Assembly: GCA_016713985.1 (NCBI GenBank)
Contig: JADJOD010000004.1
Location: forward strand, 124,001-188,000
Length of the DNA: 64,000 nt
Source of the DNA: Lewinellaceae bacterium
GTDB taxonomy: Bacteria > Bacteroidota > Bacteroidia > Chitinophagales > Saprospiraceae
Direction: 5' to 3'
The notes under the pieces were generated by a model that was given only the letters and a program-made list of their open reading frames with translations, was not told the DNA's origin and searched no databases. Position 1 is the first letter of the stretch. The number at the start of each line of letters is the position of its first letter. A program made the position numbers and the translations under genes. Below are positions 44,288 to 53,695 of this stretch, piece after piece.

Positions 44288-45628
44288 ATGTCCAAAATCA
44301 CCACTTCCACCATTCCGGTTCTCCTGTTTTCCGTGCTTTTTTTCAGCAGCGCATGTGTAAGCCCCAAAAAAGCCGCCACCTCCCTGCAATTACCTCCCGG
44401 CTTTAAAAATGTACTCATCGGGGAAACCACTGATGAAAACCCGTACGGCCCCTGTGAACCAACGATTTGTGTCAATCCAAAAGACCCGCGACAGGTTGCT
44501 GCAGGAGCCATTATGCACAGTTATTACTGGAGCGCCGACGGCGGCCATACCTGGGAAAACAAGAAATTGACCTCTTCTTCCGGCGTGTTCGGCGACCCGG
44601 TCATCATCGCAGACTGGCTGGGCAATTTTTATTACGCCCACCTCAGCGACCCGGAGGGCCGTGCCTGGGGAAGTGAAAAACTGCTCGACCGGATCGTGAT
44701 CCAAAAAAGCAGCGACGGCGGCAAAACCTATGACGACGGGTCCTGGTGCGGACTGCAACACCCTAAAGACCAGGATAAACACTGGCTTTGTGCAGACCCG
44801 CGAACGGGGCACCTGCTGTGCACCTGGACCGAATTTGACAAATACGACAGCAAAATGCCGGAAGACCGCAGCCGTATCCTGTTTTCCCAAAGCGCCGACG
44901 GCGGCAAAACCTGGTCGGAAGCATTGAAAATCAATCAGTTCGAAGGAGATTGCCTCGATGATGACAACACCACGGAAGGCGCCGTACCCGCATTCGGGCC
45001 GAATGGAGAAATATATGTGACCTGGGCCTGGGAAGACAAAATCTGGTTCGACCGATCCACCGACGGCGGCAAAACCTGGCTGGAAAAAGACATCACCGTG
45101 GCCAAACAACCCTGCGGCTGGTCCCTCAATATTCCCGGCATTCAACGCTGCAACGGTATGCCGGTGCTCGTTTGCGACTTGTCCAACGGTCCGCACCGGG
45201 GTACTTTATACGTCAACTGGGCCGACCAGCGCAAAGGCGCGCAAGATACCGATATCTGGGTGGCCAAAAGCACCGACGGAGGCAATACCTGGAGCAAACC
45301 CATTCGGGTAAACAACGACAGGCCCGGTAAACAGCAGTTTTTCACGTGGATGGCCGTCGATCAGGTCACCGGGTACCTGTACGCGGTGTTTTACGACCGG
45401 CGCGCTTATGACGACAACCGCACCGACGTCTATTTGGCGGTCAGTCGCGACGGCGGACAATCGTTTGCCAACCAGAAGATCAGCGAATCGCCGTTTGTCC
45501 CGAACAGCCTGGTTTTTTTTGGCGACTACAACCATATTTCCGCCCACGACGGTGTGGTTCGCCCCATCTGGACCCGCCTGGAAAAAAATGCCCTGAGTGT
45601 GTGGACGGCTATTCTGGACTTCAAATAA
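44288..45628 (+). CDS. BNR-repeat sialidase/photosystem-II-assembly-like lipoprotein
   Basis: A 446-residue secreted lipoprotein. The lipobox SSAC gives Cys at about residue 23. The body contains several BNR/Asp-box repeats, SxDGGxTW-like (SADGGHTWENKK, SADGGKTWSEALK, STDGGKTWLEKD, STDGGNTWSKPI, SRDGGQSFAN), a six-bladed propeller pattern of the sialidase superfamily. The FRIP-like arginine motif of true sialidases is not evident, so it may be a ligand-binding or other exo-glycosidase-like propeller. The ATG at 44288 is chosen because the signal peptide starts there. It is divergent from rlmI and convergent with hemL. Confidence 0.78.
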   Translation: MSKITTSTIPVLLFSVLFFSSACVSPKKAATSLQLPPGFKNVLIGETTDENPYGPCEPTICVNPKDPRQVAAGAIMHSYYWSADGGHTWENKKLTSSSGVFGDPVIIADWLGNFYYAHLSDPEGRAWGSEKLLDRIVIQKSSDGGKTYDDGSWCGLQHPKDQDKHWLCADPRTGHLLCTWTEFDKYDSKMPEDRSRILFSQSADGGKTWSEALKINQFEGDCLDDDNTTEGAVPAFGPNGEIYVTWAWEDKIWFDRSTDGGKTWLEKDITVAKQPCGWSLNIPGIQRCNGMPVLVCDLSNGPHRGTLYVNWADQRKGAQDTDIWVAKSTDGGNTWSKPIRVNNDRPGKQQFFTWMAVDQVTGYLYAVFYDRRAYDDNRTDVYLAVSRDGGQSFANQKISESPFVPNSLVFFGDYNHISAHDGVVRPIWTRLEKNALSVWTAILDFK

Positions 45629-45634
45629 AAAGGG

Positions 45635-46959
45635 TTATCCCTTAAAAACCACGTCTAAGCTTTCGCAGATTTTGTTTGCCGCAAAATCCAGGTCTGTCAG
45701 TGTGTGAGCCGCTGAAATGAAGCCTACTTCGTAACCCGAGGGCCCGAAGTACACGCCTCGTTTCAGGCATTCTAAGTGCATTGTTTTAAAATATTTCATA
45801 CCCGAGCCGTCGATCTCATCCGACCGGCGGATGCGTTGACGGGTAAATGTCGGCCAGAAAATGGAGCCAATGTGTGGGAAACTTACGTCGTAGTTCCGCT
45901 GTTCGCAAAACGCCTGCAAGTGGTCGGCGAAGGCCGCCGTTTTTGTTCCAGTTGGTCATAAAAGCCGGGGTGCAGGAGTTCGCAGAGTGTGGCGTAGCCG
46001 GCAGCCATCGCCACCGGGTTGGCGCTGAGTGTGCCCGCCTGGTATACCGGACCCACGGGAGCGACATTTTCCATGATCGCCCGGCTGGCGGCATAGGCGC
46101 CAACGGGCATACCGCCGCCGATAATTTTGCCAAACGTAATGATGTCCGGTTGAATGCCGTAATACCCCGCAGCGCCTTCAAAACCCACACGGAACCCGGA
46201 AATGACCTCGTCAAAAATAAGCAGCACCCCGTATTCCGTGCATTTCCGGCGCAGAAATTCGAGAAACGAGCGGTCCTGAAGCAGCAGGCCGTTGTTGGCC
46301 GGCACGGGTTCGACGATCACACAGGCTGTGTCGCCCGCATGCCGGCGCAAGGCAGCCTCCAGCGCTTCCGGGTCGGCCAGCGGCACTACAATTGTTTCAT
46401 TGGCAAAGGATTCGGGTATTCCGGCCGAGGTGCTGATGCCGAAGGTTACCAGCCCGGAACCGGCTTTTACCAGCAGGGAATCCACGTGGCCGTGGTAACA
46501 ACCTTCAAATTTGATGACTTTATTTTTACCGGTCACCCCGCGGGCCAGTCGCAGGGCACTCATCACCGCTTCCGTGCCACTGCTCACAAAACGGATCATT
46601 TCAATGTAGCGATGATGGTCGAGTATCAGTTTCCCGATCAGGTTGTCGTGTGGCGTAGGGGCGCCGAACGACATGCCCTTGGCCACGGTTTCCTGTACAC
46701 GCCGCACTACGGCCGGCGGACAATGACCGAGAATAAGCGGCCCCCAGGAGCAACAAAAGTCTACAAATTTTTGATTATCAACGTCATACAGGTGACACCC
46801 TTCTGCTTTTTGGAAAAAAACCGGCGGGCCTTCCACACTTTTAAAGGCGCGTACCGGAGAATGAACACCTCCCGGAAAATACAATTTCGCTTCTTCAAAA
46901 AGTTCGCCGCTGCGGCTGCGGGTGAACGTGTCGGGGTTGGGATAGTTGAATGATTGCAT
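45635..46959 (-). CDS. hemL: Glutamate-1-semialdehyde 2,1-aminomutase, frameshifted near its 3' end
   Basis: PLP enzyme of the C5 tetrapyrrole pathway, converting glutamate-1-semialdehyde to 5-aminolevulinate. The 5' part contains SSGTEAVMSALRLARG (about residues 114-129), the GCYHGHVD block, FDEVISGFRVG and the PLP-lysine site TFGKIIGGGMPVGAYA (about 260-275). The frame breaks at a T5 run (45940-45944), where AQK should continue TAAFADHLQAF. The last 90 residues, in the other frame, hold FPHIGSIFWPTF and a normal end. The total size of about 435 residues is correct. A missing base in the run is the simplest explanation; ATG 46959 is the start. Confidence 0.9.
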
Positions 46960-47141
46960 GCCGCAAAAGTAAAATTCCGGGCGCAACCCGGATACAAATT
47001 CATACGTATTGGGAGAATCATCATCCGGGATGTTTGTGGATTAACAAGCCCGGAATTTGATGATGTTATCACAATGGCTCTTTTTTTTCTGCATATTAAA
47101 CAAGCCAGCGATATTCGCGTCAAAGATTAAAACTCTTGAAC

Positions 47142-49508
47142 ATGTCTAAAATCTGTATCCCGGTATTATTCATTGCTGTTTTTACCTTCGGCGGGTCATT
47201 TGTACACGCACAAAACCTGCCGTCCCAGATGCGCTTATCTTCTGACGGGCGTATGCTGATAACAGGAGATCAGGCTCCCGACGGACTGTACGACTCCTCG
47301 ATTATCCGAACCATCTATCTTGACTTCCCACAGTCCAACTACTGGCAATTGCTGACCAGTAACTACCAGTCCAAAACGGATATTCCCGCCAAAATGACCA
47401 TTGACGGCGAAGTGTTTGACAGTGTCGGAGTGCGGTTTAAAGGCCAAACCTCCTACAACAACACCCAAAACTCCCAGAAAAAATCCTTTAACCTCACGAT
47501 AGATTATGTGCATCCCGGCCGGGACCTGATGGGTTACCAGACCCTGAACCTCAATAACTGCTTTCAGGACCCGTCCTTTTTGCGCGAGGTGTTTTTCCAA
47601 AAACAAATTCGCCGGCATATCCCTTCCGCAAAGTCCAACTTTGTACAATTGTATATCAACGGGCAAAACTGGGGTCTTTATCCCAACGTCCAGCAACTGA
47701 ACAAAGACTATCTGAAGGAGTGGTTTTTGAGCAATGACGGCATCAACTGGCGGGCCGACCGGCCGGACGGCACTATAGGCGGCGGACCCGGTGGCCCGGG
47801 TGGAGGCTGGGGCGACGGCACGGCCGCTATCAATTACCTGGGGGCGGATACCAGTTTGTATAAACCGTATTACACCTTGAAAAGCAGTGGATTAGATAAT
47901 CCCTGGAGTTACCTCGTGGCTACCTGCAACGCCTTAAACAACACGGCGGCGTCAGAACTTCCCAATGTTTTGCCGCAGTTTCTTGATATTGACCGGACCT
48001 TATGGCACCTGGCTTCCGAGATTGCATTCACCGACGACGACAGTTACGTTTACAAAGGAAAAATGGACTACTATGTCTATTACGAACCCGAAACGGGTCG
48101 GATGACCCCGCTGGAATACGACGGAAACAGCGCTATGGAAACCAACCTCGCCACCTGGAGCCCGTTTTACAACGCCAACAAAGTAAATTACCCGCTTCTG
48201 AATAAAATCCTCGCCGTGCCGATCTGGCGCCAGCGCTACCTGGCGCACCTGCGCACGATCATCGCGGAAGAACTGAATCCGGCGGTTTGCCACCCCATGC
48301 TTGATCATTACAAAACCATGATTGATCCGCTGGTACAGGCCGATCCGAAAAAATTATACACCTACACCCAATTCACTACTGAGGTGACCACCCTGAAAAA
48401 CTTTGTTACGAACCGCCGCAACAACCTGCTCGCCAATGCGGAAGTCAGCCAGGTTGCCCCTGCCCTTCAAAATGCTTCCTATAAAAACCCCGCAGGGCTT
48501 GAATGGACGCCGCCGTTGGCCAATGAAGAGGCCACGGTAACCGTGCAGGTGAGTTCAACCAACGGAATTTTTGGGGTTAACCTTTTTCATTCCACCGGCT
48601 TTGTCGGCAATTTCACCCCCGTTCAGATGTACGACGACGGCCAGCACGGCGACGGAGCAGCCGGCGACGGACTTTACGGGGCCAACATACCCATCCAACA
48701 GGCAGGTACCTGGGTTCGTTTTTACATGGAAGCCGTAGCGAACAATGCGGCTAAAAGTGTCTCTTATCTGCCCGTGGGCGCCGAACACGATGTATTTATT
48801 TACCAGGTTCAGCCCCAGTTGGCATCAGGTATACCCGTGGTAATCAATGAATTAATGGCTTCCAATACCAACACCGCTGCCGACGAAACAGGCAGTTACG
48901 AAGACTGGATTGAATTGTATAATAATGCCGACGAAGCATTCGACCTGAGCGGATTTTTTCTTACCGACAATCCGGCGGTACCGCACAAATGGGAAGTTCC
49001 GCAAAACACACTGATTCCCGCCAATGGATACCTGATCTTTTGGGCCGATGAAGACGGCAGCGACGGCCCGCTCCACTGTAGCTTCAAATTGTCCGGCGAC
49101 GGCGAGACGCTTTACCTGTTGAATTCGGCGCTGGAACTGGTGGACTCCGTTTCTTTTGGCAAACAGGAAACCGACAAAGGCCTGGCCCGGGTCCCCAACG
49201 GCACCGGCAATTTTGTCATCCAGGCTCCAACCTTCAACGGCAATAACGGCGTCACCGGTGTGGCCGATGTGGCAAACGAACAACCCGCCCTGCACCTGTT
49301 TCCAAACCCGGCCGGGTCAACCGTGTTGGTAAAATCCGACCGGCTGCTGAGTGGTGTTCCACTCACGATACGCGATATTACCGGCCGCATTTCGGGGCAA
49401 TGGACGCCAGTCGGCACAACCTTGTCCATTTCCGTACAAGATTGGCCGTCAGGTATTTATATGGTACAATACGGCCAAACTGCGCGCAAATTGGTTGTTC
49501 AGCGGTAA
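47142..49508 (+). CDS. CotH-kinase/lamin-tail T9SS secreted protein
   Basis: A 788-residue secreted protein. After the signal peptide (ending VHAQ) comes a CotH kinase domain (about residues 50-430) with VRFKGQTSYNNTQNSQKKSF and YQTLNLNNCFQDPSFLREV, a Gly-rich insert (GGGPGGPGGGWGDG), and MTPLEYDGNSAMETN. Next is a linker domain, then a lamin-tail domain (INELMASNTNTAADETGSYE, DWIELYNNADEAFDLSGFFL) and a T9SS sorting domain (LHLFPNPAGSTVLV). Unlike the other CotH protein in this window it carries no P-domain or PKD. The start is ATG 47142, not the upstream TTG. Bases 46960-47141 hold only a divergent promoter region. Confidence 0.88.
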   Translation: MSKICIPVLFIAVFTFGGSFVHAQNLPSQMRLSSDGRMLITGDQAPDGLYDSSIIRTIYLDFPQSNYWQLLTSNYQSKTDIPAKMTIDGEVFDSVGVRFKGQTSYNNTQNSQKKSFNLTIDYVHPGRDLMGYQTLNLNNCFQDPSFLREVFFQKQIRRHIPSAKSNFVQLYINGQNWGLYPNVQQLNKDYLKEWFLSNDGINWRADRPDGTIGGGPGGPGGGWGDGTAAINYLGADTSLYKPYYTLKSSGLDNPWSYLVATCNALNNTAASELPNVLPQFLDIDRTLWHLASEIAFTDDDSYVYKGKMDYYVYYEPETGRMTPLEYDGNSAMETNLATWSPFYNANKVNYPLLNKILAVPIWRQRYLAHLRTIIAEELNPAVCHPMLDHYKTMIDPLVQADPKKLYTYTQFTTEVTTLKNFVTNRRNNLLANAEVSQVAPALQNASYKNPAGLEWTPPLANEEATVTVQVSSTNGIFGVNLFHSTGFVGNFTPVQMYDDGQHGDGAAGDGLYGANIPIQQAGTWVRFYMEAVANNAAKSVSYLPVGAEHDVFIYQVQPQLASGIPVVINELMASNTNTAADETGSYEDWIELYNNADEAFDLSGFFLTDNPAVPHKWEVPQNTLIPANGYLIFWADEDGSDGPLHCSFKLSGDGETLYLLNSALELVDSVSFGKQETDKGLARVPNGTGNFVIQAPTFNGNNGVTGVADVANEQPALHLFPNPAGSTVLVKSDRLLSGVPLTIRDITGRISGQWTPVGTTLSISVQDWPSGIYMVQYGQTARKLVVQR

Positions 49509-49554
49509 CTCAGGAGAAAGTTTGACCCGTTTATTGGGCGTTTAAGTTATTCCG

Positions 49555-49601
49555 TCAAATGCAGTGAGGGTGTATCATATTTTAACCCTCACTACATTTG
49601 A
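49555..49601. terminator. Inverted repeat downstream of the CotH/LTD gene
   Basis: Arms 49555-49571 and 49585-49601 (17 bp) are complementary with one mismatch, around a 13-nt AT-rich loop. It begins 47 nt past the stop. There is no T-tract, so it could be a terminator of a weak type or a stability hairpin. Confidence 0.5.
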
Positions 49602-49677
49602 TAAATAACACAACTACACGGATAAGAGAATACCACTTCCCCTCGCTACCTTCGCCCTGCAAAAACTTACTAATCCA

Positions 49678-51309
49678 TTGAATATCCCGCTCCCTTCATT
49701 TCGCTCGCTTTTTTACGTGCTTCCCCTGCTGATGCTGGGGTGTTGGTTTGGCCTGCGCAACCACGAAGATCCACTCTGGATCAAAGCGGGTGAATTGCTG
49801 CGCGAACGCCCCGTCATGATCGGCGAAGTGCCTGATTCCCTGCAAAAACTTTACTGCGAAATCCACCATCTGCCGTTTACCCCCGGCGACCGGACCGCTT
49901 TGAACCTGGTTTCGCAACCCTACCTGTCTAATATCGAGTGGATCAGTTTCCGGGATTTTTGCCGGGAAGCCCAACACCGCAACTTTTTGGTCGCTTCGGG
50001 AGTAACCGGCGTTGGAGCCACCAAACAAACCAAACACATGGCGCGGCTATTGGCCGGAAAACCCGAAAACCTGATGGAAATCGACTGTGCGCCGCAGTTT
50101 GACCTCGAATTTCACAAAAAATACATCGGTTACGAAAACGGCGACCGGTATGTGCCGGGAAAACTGCTTCAATTCTGGGAGCAGTGCCGCCGCTATCCGG
50201 AGCAGCGCTTTGTGGCCGTAGCGGATAATTTTGACAAGATCAACCCCGAAACATTTTTTGGCCCGGAGCTCTGGGAGTCGCTCAGCAGCCCGCGTGATAC
50301 CGCCAGATTGGGCGGGGAAAAGGTGATCGTGCCGCCGAATTTTTATTTTTATTCCGTGACTCACCTCGGCCCCGGTTCGCTGATCGAGATGAACGAGGAA
50401 CATTTTAAACGCCTCGGGCGGCAGTATATCATGGAACCCAATCCGCGCGAATTGCTCGCGTGGCTGCGGCAACAAGAGGAAAAATTGTCGACCGCTACTG
50501 CTCCGGAACCCAAAGATGCCAGCCGGCTGGCGGCGTTGAAGGATCAGGAACAAATGCAGCGTTTCCTTTTTTATTTCCTGAAAATGAATAAGTTCATCCG
50601 CGAAACCTATGCGGATGGATTCCAACTCGGGCAGGGAAGCAATGTGCGTTCTTTTTACCGGAGCCAGGATTTGTCCGATCTGAAACAGGTTTGGCTCAAC
50701 CACATCAATGCGCTTCGCCCGCAACGTACGTTGACCGAAGCCGATTTTAAGTCGCTGGATTTTACCCTGAAAACTTCGGGGCTGGAACAGGGCTCCAATT
50801 TTTTGTCTCGGCAGATTCAGTTTCTGGAAGACACCGGGTACCTCGTGGAAATCACCATGGTGGCCACCACAGCGCTGCTCACAGCGCTGGCGGGCTGGTG
50901 GGTATTCCGCCGCCGGGAACAATTGATCCGGCATTACGGCGACCGGGCGCAGCAAGTATACTCGGGTTTTGAAAAACAATTGGTCAGCGCCGAAATCGCC
51001 GCCCGCCGGCTGGATGAAATTAAAAAGGAAGTGGACGACCTCGTGCTCCGGAGGCGGCTGGGTTATACGGAAGGCCTGTACTTCCTCGCTTTTATTGAAG
51101 ACCGGGCCAAACGAATTGAATTCGCCCGCAACGTGAGTGAAAATTTCCTGGAATTGTTCAATGCCTTTATGGAAGACGATATATTGACCGAAAGCGAGTA
51201 CCTGAAACTCAAGCAGTTTTTGCAGTCCATCCGGCACAAAATCCCGGCGGAGGTGTACGACCAGTTCCGCGAAAAAGTGGAGCAGGCCTACGCTTCCCAC
51301 CACAGTTAG
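49678..51309 (+). CDS. Membrane-anchored McrB-like AAA protein with degenerate nucleotide motifs
   Basis: A 543-residue protein starting at TTG 49678; the next ATG is inside the first helix. A helix (about residues 11-25) anchors it. The body recalls the McrB-type AAA fold: GVTGVGATKQTK at 108-119 in place of GxxGxGKT (Ala for Lys), FVAVADNFDKINPETFFGPEL at 178-198 in the Walker B/NxxR zone (DN instead of DE), then PPNFYFYSVTHLGPGSL (sensor-like) and FKRLGRQYIMEPNPREL (arginine-like). A second helix (about 391-410) is followed by RRR and a coiled-coil tail. By the positive-inside rule the AAA part would face the periplasm. Novel-looking; not matched to a named family. Confidence 0.7.
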   Translation: MNIPLPSFRSLFYVLPLLMLGCWFGLRNHEDPLWIKAGELLRERPVMIGEVPDSLQKLYCEIHHLPFTPGDRTALNLVSQPYLSNIEWISFRDFCREAQHRNFLVASGVTGVGATKQTKHMARLLAGKPENLMEIDCAPQFDLEFHKKYIGYENGDRYVPGKLLQFWEQCRRYPEQRFVAVADNFDKINPETFFGPELWESLSSPRDTARLGGEKVIVPPNFYFYSVTHLGPGSLIEMNEEHFKRLGRQYIMEPNPRELLAWLRQQEEKLSTATAPEPKDASRLAALKDQEQMQRFLFYFLKMNKFIRETYADGFQLGQGSNVRSFYRSQDLSDLKQVWLNHINALRPQRTLTEADFKSLDFTLKTSGLEQGSNFLSRQIQFLEDTGYLVEITMVATTALLTALAGWWVFRRREQLIRHYGDRAQQVYSGFEKQLVSAEIAARRLDEIKKEVDDLVLRRRLGYTEGLYFLAFIEDRAKRIEFARNVSENFLELFNAFMEDDILTESEYLKLKQFLQSIRHKIPAEVYDQFREKVEQAYASHHS

Positions 51310-51317
51310 GTCCGGTT

Positions 51318-52256
51318 CTACTCCAGTTCGTGTATTTGACGAGCCAGCCAGCCGGCCAAAGCGGCTGCGCCGCGGTTGTTGAGGTGTGTGGCATCCATCC
51401 AGTTGGCCGGGTCTTTCACAATATGACCAGGCGGCAGCCATACCGGGCCGAGGTTTTGAAAATAGGATAAATGCTGTGGCGAAGTTTCAGGGGAACCGAA
51501 CTCCGGGATATAAAGAAAGACCAGTTGCGCTCCCTTGTTGTGTATCAATTCCACTGTTTGTTCCAGGCAGCAGCGGGCAAACTCGTTTATTTCACCTTCC
51601 TGATCCCTTTTACGACTTTTTGCTTCTTTTTTTGCCTTGATCTCCGAAAGCAATGCGGGATCGGCTGTGCCTGCATCCGCGCCGTACCCGTACAAACTTG
51701 TATCGATGGCCAGCGTTGCGTTTTCGTCACCGGTCAGAAGTGATTGAGCGTATTCCACCCTGACCGCGGCGGCATTCCACCAGTCGCTGAATATCCGCCG
51801 GTGCGGGAAGGCCGCAGGCGCCCAGACGTCTTCTCCTTCTGCCAGGTAACCGAACATCGGATGGCTGCAGCAGTCTTCGGTTTCGCGCAATTCCCAGACC
51901 ACAATTTCCGGCCGTTTGGTTTCCAGAAGTTCCTTTATCGCGAGGTACGGGAAGTTATTTCCAAAACGGCAGTAACCCATGTTTAATATCTGCCGGTTTT
52001 GGTCATAATAAATTGACAATGAATCTGCTATGGACTTTTCCCATACTGCGTGGATCGTCCGCGACGAACCCGAAAACGCTACGTCCACCGGCTCGGGGCG
52101 TATATACAGCCGGTTCCACAACCAGGCGCCGTGGGTATAGCAGTCTCCTTTTACAAAACGCCAGGCAAAACCCCGGTCCAGTGGTGACAATACCAGCAGG
52201 AACGGAACAGGCAGCAAAAAAAGGGCCGTACGGAGAATAAATTTTTTCACGGTCAA
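51318..52256 (-). CDS. SGNH-hydrolase-like partner of an MBOAT acyltransferase
   Basis: A 312-residue membrane-anchored protein (one N-terminal helix, about 7-24). It contains the SGNH-like nucleophile block AFSGSSRTIHAV (about residues 60-71) and the C-terminal DATHLNNRGAAALA (Asp-xx-His pair, about 288-301). Its start overlaps the end of the MBOAT gene by 4 nt, the ATGA arrangement typical of AlgI-AlgJ/X and DltB-DltD-like pairs. It probably works as the periplasmic partner that passes acyl groups to a polysaccharide or lipid. The acceptor is unknown. Confidence 0.75.
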   Translation of the reverse strand: MTVKKFILRTALFLLPVPFLLVLSPLDRGFAWRFVKGDCYTHGAWLWNRLYIRPEPVDVAFSGSSRTIHAVWEKSIADSLSIYYDQNRQILNMGYCRFGNNFPYLAIKELLETKRPEIVVWELRETEDCCSHPMFGYLAEGEDVWAPAAFPHRRIFSDWWNAAAVRVEYAQSLLTGDENATLAIDTSLYGYGADAGTADPALLSEIKAKKEAKSRKRDQEGEINEFARCCLEQTVELIHNKGAQLVFLYIPEFGSPETSPQHLSYFQNLGPVWLPPGHIVKDPANWMDATHLNNRGAAALAGWLARQIHELE

Positions 52257-53686
52257 AACTGAAAATAAATAAAAACCGGCGCATCGTCAAAAGCGCCCAA
52301 CAGCAGGATCGCCCCTGCAAGGATATAATAACTCAGCCACCTCGCCGCGAGCGGCAAACGGATGAAAAGTGTGTTGACATCGGAGTTGCGGGAAAACCAT
52401 TCCAGCAACATAAAAACCAGGATAAATCCGCCGGTTGCCGCCGCTTTTTCCGGGGAAACGAACTGCCGGGTGATATCAGCCAGTCCGCCGGAGGGAAAAT
52501 GGGCCATTTTGGACAACAATTCCCAGGCAGTATTCAGGTTTTTGGCGCGGAAAAATATCCAGCCGACACTCACCAGCAAAAACACCAGAATACCACGCGC
52601 CCAGGCGGCCAAAAGTGGTCTTTTTGAAGTCGTCGCTGCCACCAGTTGTTCGATACAAATGAGCGTGCCGTGCCAAAATCCCCAGAGGATAAAGGTCCAG
52701 TTAGCGCCATGCCACAGGCCTGATAAAGCAAACGTAACCAACAAGTTAAACATTTGCCTGGGCAAGCCGAGCCGGTTCCCACCCAGCGGAATATACACGT
52801 AATCGCGAAACCAGCCGGAGAGTGATATATGCCAGCGCTGCCAGAACTCCCGGATGGACGTGGAAAAATAGGGCGTGCGAAAATTTTGCATCAGGTCAAA
52901 GCCGAACAGCCGTGCAGCGCCCCTGGCGATATCAGAATAACCCGAAAAATCGCCGTAAATCTGCAAGGCAAAACAAACGGCCCCGAGTGCAACCGTCCAG
53001 CCGTTTTGCCCGGCAGGATGATCGAACACCTTTTCCACTACGGGAGCAAGATTGTCGGCCAAAACAATTTTTTTCAAATACCCCCAAAGCATCAGGCGGC
53101 ACCCCGATACGGCCGTATCGTAATTGAACTGGCGCCGCACGGCAAATTGCGGGAGCAGGTGTTTTGCCCGTTCGATAGGGCCGGCGACCAACTGGGGAAA
53201 AAATGAAACAAAGGCCGCAAAAGCCCAATAGTCCCGCACCGCCGGAATCTGCCGCCGGTATACGTCGATGGTATAACTCAGGCTTTGAAACGTATAAAAA
53301 CTGATCCCGACGGGTAAAATAACCTGTAAAGTAAAAGGTGACACCTTCCAGCCCAACGTATTGGCCAGCACGGAAAAACTGTCCGTAAAAAAATGGACGT
53401 ATTTAAAAAAGCCCAGTAACCCGAGGTTCAGGGTCAGGCTGAGCAAAAGAATACGTTTTTTTCTGCGTTGCTCCTCCGTTCGTTCCAGCCACAAGCCGAT
53501 ACCGAAGTCTGCCGCCGTGCTCAGCATCAGCAGGCCCAGAAAACGCCAGTCCCACCAGCCGTAAAAAAAATAACTCGCCGCCAGCACAAACCTGTTTTGC
53601 CAATTCAGGCTGCCGCGTTGCAGCAGCCAGTAGACGGCAAAAACAATCGGAAGGAAAACCAGAAAAGCGGCGGAGTTGAACGTCAT
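52253..53686 (-). CDS. MBOAT family O-acyltransferase (AlgI/DltB-like)
   Basis: A 477-residue integral membrane protein with about eleven helices, of the membrane-bound O-acyltransferase family. The family's core, GYWYTSIREFWQRWHISLSGWF-like (here STSIREFWQRWHISLSGWFR at about residues 280-299), and the invariant histidine in ALSGLWHGANWTFILWG (about 324-340) are clear. AGPIERAKHLLPQF lies near residue 168. It would load acyl groups from the cytoplasm across the membrane, together with the SGNH-like protein coded next. The start is ATG 53686. Confidence 0.9.
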   Translation of the reverse strand: MTFNSAAFLVFLPIVFAVYWLLQRGSLNWQNRFVLAASYFFYGWWDWRFLGLLMLSTAADFGIGLWLERTEEQRRKKRILLLSLTLNLGLLGFFKYVHFFTDSFSVLANTLGWKVSPFTLQVILPVGISFYTFQSLSYTIDVYRRQIPAVRDYWAFAAFVSFFPQLVAGPIERAKHLLPQFAVRRQFNYDTAVSGCRLMLWGYLKKIVLADNLAPVVEKVFDHPAGQNGWTVALGAVCFALQIYGDFSGYSDIARGAARLFGFDLMQNFRTPYFSTSIREFWQRWHISLSGWFRDYVYIPLGGNRLGLPRQMFNLLVTFALSGLWHGANWTFILWGFWHGTLICIEQLVAATTSKRPLLAAWARGILVFLLVSVGWIFFRAKNLNTAWELLSKMAHFPSGGLADITRQFVSPEKAAATGGFILVFMLLEWFSRNSDVNTLFIRLPLAARWLSYYILAGAILLLGAFDDAPVFIYFQF

Positions 53687-53695
53687 AAAATAAAC

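Noticed and set aside
45883..46214. Minus-strand Arg/Pro-rich frame near hemL
   Set aside because: It is an alternative frame of hemL across its deletion; the true protein is restored by one added base.
46964..46998. A TTTG/TACTTTTG promoter 5 nt upstream of hemL
   Set aside because: The spacer is 23 nt and the -7 box is almost on the start codon, which would give a leaderless transcript; too weak to call.
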